In this document: positions 60,601 to 64,000 of the stretch, piece after piece
Position numbering within the stretch: the stretch's first letter is position 1
Layout of the letters: the number at the start of each line of letters is the position of its first letter
Assembly (NCBI GenBank): GCA_034927685.1
Contig: JAYFPO010000028.1
Span: 11,124-75,123, forward strand
Source of the DNA: RGIG3159 sp034927685
GTDB taxonomy: Bacteria > Bacillota > Clostridia > Oscillospirales > Oscillospiraceae
Length of the DNA: 64,000 nt
Direction of reading: 5' to 3'
The notes under the pieces: generated by a model
The model's database searches: none
Told to the model about the DNA's origin: nothing
Seen by the model: only the letters and a program-made list of their open reading frames with translations
Position numbers and translations under genes: made by a program

Positions 60601-63295
60601 GTGGGTCCGCCTGACCAGCCAGAGCGGCAACGGAAGGTTTACGGCGTACATGGTGCCATACTCCGATGTTTCCGGCGTGTTCTACCCGCAAACCAACTTT
60701 ACGGTCGGCGTGACGGACAGCAATCGGTCCGCCGACGGCTGCACCCTGACCGCGGCTGCCGCGGGCGCGAACGTGAGCGGGAACGCCACGGTGAAATACT
60801 ACTGGTCCACCAGCGACAGTTGGAGCAGTTATTATGGCTATTCGCCGGATTGGAGCGACTGGACGGCTACCGGCAGTTCCTTCTCGCCCACGCTGGGCGG
60901 TGCCACCGCCAGAACCTACTATTGCTACGCTTTCTATTTCTATCAGGATGATAGCTACGATTATTACGATGAATTCAGCGCCGATTACGCCCGCAGCATG
61001 GCGGTCACCGTCTCCAGGCAAACGCTGACCGCCGAGACGACCGCCGAGGCCAGCACCGGCGTGTACACCCTTTACGACGCGGTGAACGACGCCAAAATTG
61101 ACAATTCCTCCTGCCTGTACGAGGGCCTGGACGGGATTCTGGCCTACGGCAACGTCATGACCGCGTCGAAGGCGGCGGCGTCTCAGGAAACCGTCTCCCA
61201 GTACCTGAACCTCTCCAAGCCGGAGATCGTCTGGACGGACGGCGACAGCTCCTATCCCACAGCCTACGAGATGGAAAACGGCGTCATGACCTCCCTGACG
61301 GCCGAGGATGGGATATACTACCTGAATTACGCCTTCAAGATCGAAAACAACACGGACGCCACGCCCACCTCAACGACCTACGACTGCCGCCTCTATATCG
61401 ACCAGGATTCCAGCGGCCGCTACTCAGACGACGAGCAGATCACCGATATCGTGGTGCGGGAAAACGGCACGATTGTCCGGCCCGTCGGCGGCCGATACCA
61501 GCTCCGCGCCGGGATCGCCTACACGGTGTCCCGCCAGATGCCATCCTCCTTCGCGGGCGTCATCTCCTGGAAGCTGGAGGCGGTGAAGAATACCGCGTCC
61601 GGCGACTCCAGCGTTCACGCTTCTAAGACCGGATACACCCGCATCAGCGGGGAGGAAAGTCCCCAGCAGATTCAGATTCTGCAGATCACTTCCTCCCGGA
61701 CCTCTACGCTTTGCCATGTCAATCTGGAGTGGCAGCTCCAGGCGGCGGCGGTCAACAATCCCAGCTCGGACTGCTACAGCAGCGTGACCGGCAAAACCTA
61801 TAACGGCATCTACGGCAAGCTTCTCGCCGACGTCACAGACTTCGACATCCAGATCACCACCGTCCGCGCCGACGCGTTGGAATCGTTCCTGGGCGAGAGC
61901 AATGCGGACGACATCTACGACGCGCTGGTTCAGAACTACAACATGATTATCATCGGCTACGACGATATGTATCAGGAGCTGTCCCAGGAATCGGCGCAGG
62001 GCATCGTGCAGTTCATCGATTCCGGCAAGTCCGTGCTGTTCACCCATGACACGACCTCCCTGAGCAACGTCAACCCGACGGCAAAAAACAACAGGACTGC
62101 GGCAACCGGTCAGGTTCTCTCCTTCTCCGACCCGTCCTACTGGGGCTATTACTTCAACAGCATTCTGCGGACGCCCGTCGGCCTCGACCGCTACGGCATA
62201 AGGTCCGCGCTCAGCGGCAGCCTTGCCGCGCAGACCGCTTCGACCAACCTCACCGCGGCGCAGATCGAGGCGCTGGAGAGCGCAGATTTCAGCATCGCCT
62301 ACGAACCGAACTCCGGAAAGACCCAAACAGTTGCCGAGACGCAGGGCTACTCCAATTACGACCTGATCCGGTATATGACGTCGGGAAGCCGATTTGTCAC
62401 GGGACTCAGCAGCTCCGGCCGGGAGACCACGACCGTCTCGCAGCTCAATCAGGGCCAGATTACGACGTATCCCTACAACGTCAATACCGCGCTGTTCGAG
62501 ACCGGATCCGGCTCCGACACCATGTCCGTCGGCACGACCCATGAGCAGCCCTTCCAGATCAACCTGAATTCCGACGACACCGTGGTCTGGTATTGCCTCA
62601 GCAGCGGCTACTACCTCAAAAACGACGCCATGAACGCCTATTACATCTTCAGCAAGGGCAACGTCACCTATTCCGGCATGGGCCACAGCGTGAGCACGAC
62701 CTATCTGAATTACCAGGGCAACACCATCGGCGCACAGTATGTGAACGAGGCCAAGCTCTTCGTCAACACGATGATCGCTGCCTACCGGACCGTCTACGAG
62801 GCCCCGTCTGTGAAGTTCACCACGGACAAGCTGGGCAGCGAGCAGGTGAAGTACTACTTCCTCAAGAGCAACGGTGCGATCTCCGGCAGCGATGGGTCCC
62901 TGCTGGAAGGCCAGAGCGCGTTCGGCACGGATACCGATTCCACGCTGACCTATTTCAAGCTGTCCGACCCGAACCTCAACAAGGACAAGACCATCAGCGC
63001 CGCGCTGTACTACACCTCAGACAAGAGCATCACCGAATACGATCAGGCGACGCAGATCACCGAGCTGCCGACGGTCACGCTGGCGGAGACCGGTGCGGCG
63101 GCGGCCTTCGGGAATCTGACCGGCGGCGTTGTCTACAGTTTTCACCTGCCGCAGGCGGTGCTGGACGAGCTGGGGAGTGACGGCGTGGACTCGGTGCGGC
63201 TGTTCCTGCACATCACCACCATCATCGACGGCAAGCCGTATGAAAACACGGCCACCCTCGATTTGCGCAAGCTCGGTCTCAGCGACCTAAAATAG
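57689..63295 (+). CDS. Giant surface protein, last gene of the pilus operon (DUF5057-like; candidate tip adhesin)
   Basis: 1868 residues. It starts at GTG 57689 after AAAAAAGGAGGG; the overlapping ATG at 57687 is followed at once by TGA. Signal anchor about 5-32 (IGAGAVCFAAALAACLGFLGGS). Two segments look like the DUF5057 class: YAVLEIAPGEGSIGYYIAG near 52 and IRVLEVEPATATQQL near 600, with DLIYLGDSTSG and MIIIGYDDMYQEL domains. A run of Ig-like units (about 760-1110) separates them. EF-hand-like loops (DVNGDGEIGEGE near 331, DQDSSGRYSDDE near 1240) suggest calcium binding. Position at the end of a minor-pilin group fits a pilus-tip adhesin, but no known adhesin domain is certain. Confidence 0.75.
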   Translation: MNKSIIKRIGAGAVCFAAALAACLGFLGGSADATTSLPHIEQLTTGLAVSGGSYAVLEIAPGEGSIGYYIAGQEPSANWLDTLAALSTKAARESYADGLFSSLTARGLLGSDSNAAPLYYQESPTTNEAGETVYYEEAYPWENHDGMEKLTLQQPETVPSVRGFYTYAGDGVGSFDANWTFAMDSENGVWNQNITKLSYGQQLAAGGYYYLNPTFQQVAAPVLTDVNHTPDDKADDEYVFAELASGDAVYAAVTGTDSAGAPVYQTAAQAANPTAYPEVTVQHYDCVGVMGEGLELNGTIQYFTLQSAGAPTDTYSQTAYAAIADGFLLAGDVNGDGEIGEGETQGTGLFARNLQGYSYVGEGEGEFAFTADPSGEYENDVTTKDVYYKGGYQNSNWFCNQVLNLEPEEYDSVKFSVNTVTPDKVTAAMVEAADLIVLAGGYSAPASTAATFSAGISDAIYAAVTADTNMTPVILDYDGLRGATGDIAALGQRILDDYVQGVSDADHTYLYRNVLCLSASMRIGGTAVGDLATALFGTEITGDGIQGMEAVGEEIRYENFLRRQQGLEDDLLPDSLTLSRALRYAINYAGQRTVEEKTSIRVLEVEPATATQQLTASMVKSWLPDDTAVTDISITTMSMYEFAGKLEDLSETYDLIYLGDSTSGVPTYLDDNMTGLLYTNVGDEVVTKAQLAGMLNRDYTTLAQTNLTGYAESYTFRYSGNDLTESRKNDLVSFANAGYPVILGNSLVTTEPHSGQSVSFTALLSQSSSDNDSADLTVSQVEDQYGSTLTPTGWTWYRSTDGVSFTEVGAGSATRHVALAGSTPEYYYCEVTVEGSATPARTRTIKLTGNQLVTVAQSGDADSGSYMDPTAGGTAFSAALSGVNSGTTYGGPKGSALTMTVTPKAGSQTVSADGREITYQWQRCYYSYPYYDSDWSNISGETDASLSISQYGSYRYYRCVVTINGSSATSAWVRLTSQSGNGRFTAYMVPYSDVSGVFYPQTNFTVGVTDSNRSADGCTLTAAAAGANVSGNATVKYYWSTSDSWSSYYGYSPDWSDWTATGSSFSPTLGGATARTYYCYAFYFYQDDSYDYYDEFSADYARSMAVTVSRQTLTAETTAEASTGVYTLYDAVNDAKIDNSSCLYEGLDGILAYGNVMTASKAAASQETVSQYLNLSKPEIVWTDGDSSYPTAYEMENGVMTSLTAEDGIYYLNYAFKIENNTDATPTSTTYDCRLYIDQDSSGRYSDDEQITDIVVRENGTIVRPVGGRYQLRAGIAYTVSRQMPSSFAGVISWKLEAVKNTASGDSSVHASKTGYTRISGEESPQQIQILQITSSRTSTLCHVNLEWQLQAAAVNNPSSDCYSSVTGKTYNGIYGKLLADVTDFDIQITTVRADALESFLGESNADDIYDALVQNYNMIIIGYDDMYQELSQESAQGIVQFIDSGKSVLFTHDTTSLSNVNPTAKNNRTAATGQVLSFSDPSYWGYYFNSILRTPVGLDRYGIRSALSGSLAAQTASTNLTAAQIEALESADFSIAYEPNSGKTQTVAETQGYSNYDLIRYMTSGSRFVTGLSSSGRETTTVSQLNQGQITTYPYNVNTALFETGSGSDTMSVGTTHEQPFQINLNSDDTVVWYCLSSGYYLKNDAMNAYYIFSKGNVTYSGMGHSVSTTYLNYQGNTIGAQYVNEAKLFVNTMIAAYRTVYEAPSVKFTTDKLGSEQVKYYFLKSNGAISGSDGSLLEGQSAFGTDTDSTLTYFKLSDPNLNKDKTISAALYYTSDKSITEYDQATQITELPTVTLAETGAAAAFGNLTGGVVYSFHLPQAVLDELGSDGVDSVRLFLHITTIIDGKPYENTATLDLRKLGLSDLK

Positions 63296-63324
63296 CACAA
63301 GCCGCGCGACAGAAACAGCGCAAA

Positions 63325-63352
63325 ACGGCCTTCCCCGTACGGGGAAGGCCGT
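63325..63352. terminator. 28-bp perfect palindrome after the pilus operon
   Basis: ACGGCCTTCCCCGT and its exact complement, 30 bases past the stop at 63295. No strong T-run, but it can fold in both transcripts and probably ends the operon. The core also matches the repeat family that follows. Confidence 0.5.
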
Positions 63353-64000
63353 GTTGGTGCGCGCTCGTAGGCCTTCCCCCTCGGGGCAGCGCGAAGCGGC
63401 CCCCGTAAGCCTTCCCCCTCGGGGGAAGGTGTCGCCGCTTCGCCGTGACGGATGAGGGGGCGGCGGCGGACAGCCGTGATGTTCGCTTTGCGCCCGGTTC
63501 CCACCTCATCAGTCATTTGCTGCGCAAATGCCAGCTGACGTTCGGTGTCCGGCTTGCCACCGGCAAGCCGGTTGGATCTTAAAGCGCGCTTCGCGCTACC
63601 CTCAAGGGGAAGCCTTTTTTTAGCGCGCTCCCGGAAGCCTTCCCCCTCGGGGGGAAGGTGTCGCCGTAGGCGACGGATGAGGGCGACGACGGACCAGTGA
63701 AGGATGAGGGCGACGACGGACCAGTGACGGATGAGAGCTGCGGACGCACGGCGGCGGCCATGCCCGGAAGCGTGGGACTGCCTCCGGCGGCTGGCTTTCT
63801 GTCCGCGCAGAAAGCCAGGAAAGACGCGTGCCCGGGCTCCGGTAAAAGTCGCCCGGGGGATGCGGTGCGGACAGGCATTAATCCAGCGCAAAACCGCCTC
63901 CGGCCAATCCTCCCACCGCCGCGCACGCTGCGCTACCGCGCGGCGGTTTCGTTTTTCTGAAGAGCACTGTTCGCTTTGTGTCCGTTTCCTACCTCATCAG
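63353..64000. repeat. Palindromic repeat cluster, inverted relative to 50177-50729
   Basis: About 650 bases without a supported gene. It has several CCTTCCCCCTCGGGGGAAGG stems (about 63373, 63411, 63639), the 87-base block 63532-63618 that matches 50307-50393 in reverse, and a hairpin CATTTGC-TGC-GCAAATG (63514-63530). A tandem unit of about 27 bases, GGATGAGGGCGACGACGGAC plus CAGTGA, lies near 63673-63735, and the last 32 bases (from 63969) look like the start of another copy running off the window. Confidence 0.85.

Noticed and set aside
63697..63960. Open frame at the end of the window
   Set aside because: It starts within the tandem repeats, has no ribosome site and no protein-like pattern.

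Overview
The window is GC-rich and has Gram-positive style signals: strong AGGAGG-type ribosome binding sites, near-consensus sigma-A promoters, Trk potassium uptake, a PilM-PilN fusion, and surface proteins with type I dockerins. Together these suggest a gut-type Clostridia genome, probably an Oscillospiraceae relative such as Oscillibacter, Flavonifractor or Dysosmobacter. The assignment rests on gene content and style only. I found no tRNA, rRNA, CRISPR array or transposase.

Region 1 (1-6150) is the end of a plus-strand catabolic operon. It holds the tail of a TRAP-type permease, a UroD/MtaA-like protein, a short-chain dehydrogenase, a TIM-barrel sugar isomerase/epimerase, two tandem transaldolase-like proteins and a GarR-type beta-hydroxyacid dehydrogenase, and ends at a hairpin. 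It looks like uptake and breakdown of a sugar acid or branched sugar; the substrate is not visible.

Region 2 (6210-29730) is the most unusual part. A consensus promoter drives a cobalamin riboswitch with its own terminator. It leads into about 23 kb of co-oriented genes: a YezD-like small protein, four secreted proteins carrying cohesin and/or dockerin modules, a second YezD copy, a DUF4430 (transcobalamin-like C-terminal fold) protein, a membrane-anchored alpha/alpha-barrel protein, a MoxR-DUF58-transglutaminase trio, and a 1453-residue beta-propeller/dockerin protein. No glycosidase is present. I read it as a B12-regulated, cohesin-dockerin assembled surface complex, possibly for corrinoid capture.

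Region 3 (29797-32024) is a three-gene operon of a DUF2975-like membrane protein, a small Cro/C1 regulator and a lipoprotein, with twin inverted repeats at its promoter. Region 4 (32046-37466, minus strand) is a sugar locus with two LacI regulators, an FGGY kinase and a fucose/arabinose isomerase-like protein. Region 5 (37503-44504) holds a MATE exporter, TrkH and TrkA, a NYN/PIN-like nuclease and a von Willebrand A membrane protein.

Region 6 (44614-63295) is a complete type IV pilus operon: PilB, PilT, PilC, major pilin, prepilin peptidase, a PilM-PilN fusion, PilO, three minor pilins, a PilX-like protein and a 1868-residue surface protein that may be the tip adhesin. Two intergenic stretches, 50177-50729 and 63296-64000, carry copies of a palindromic repeat family in opposite orientations.
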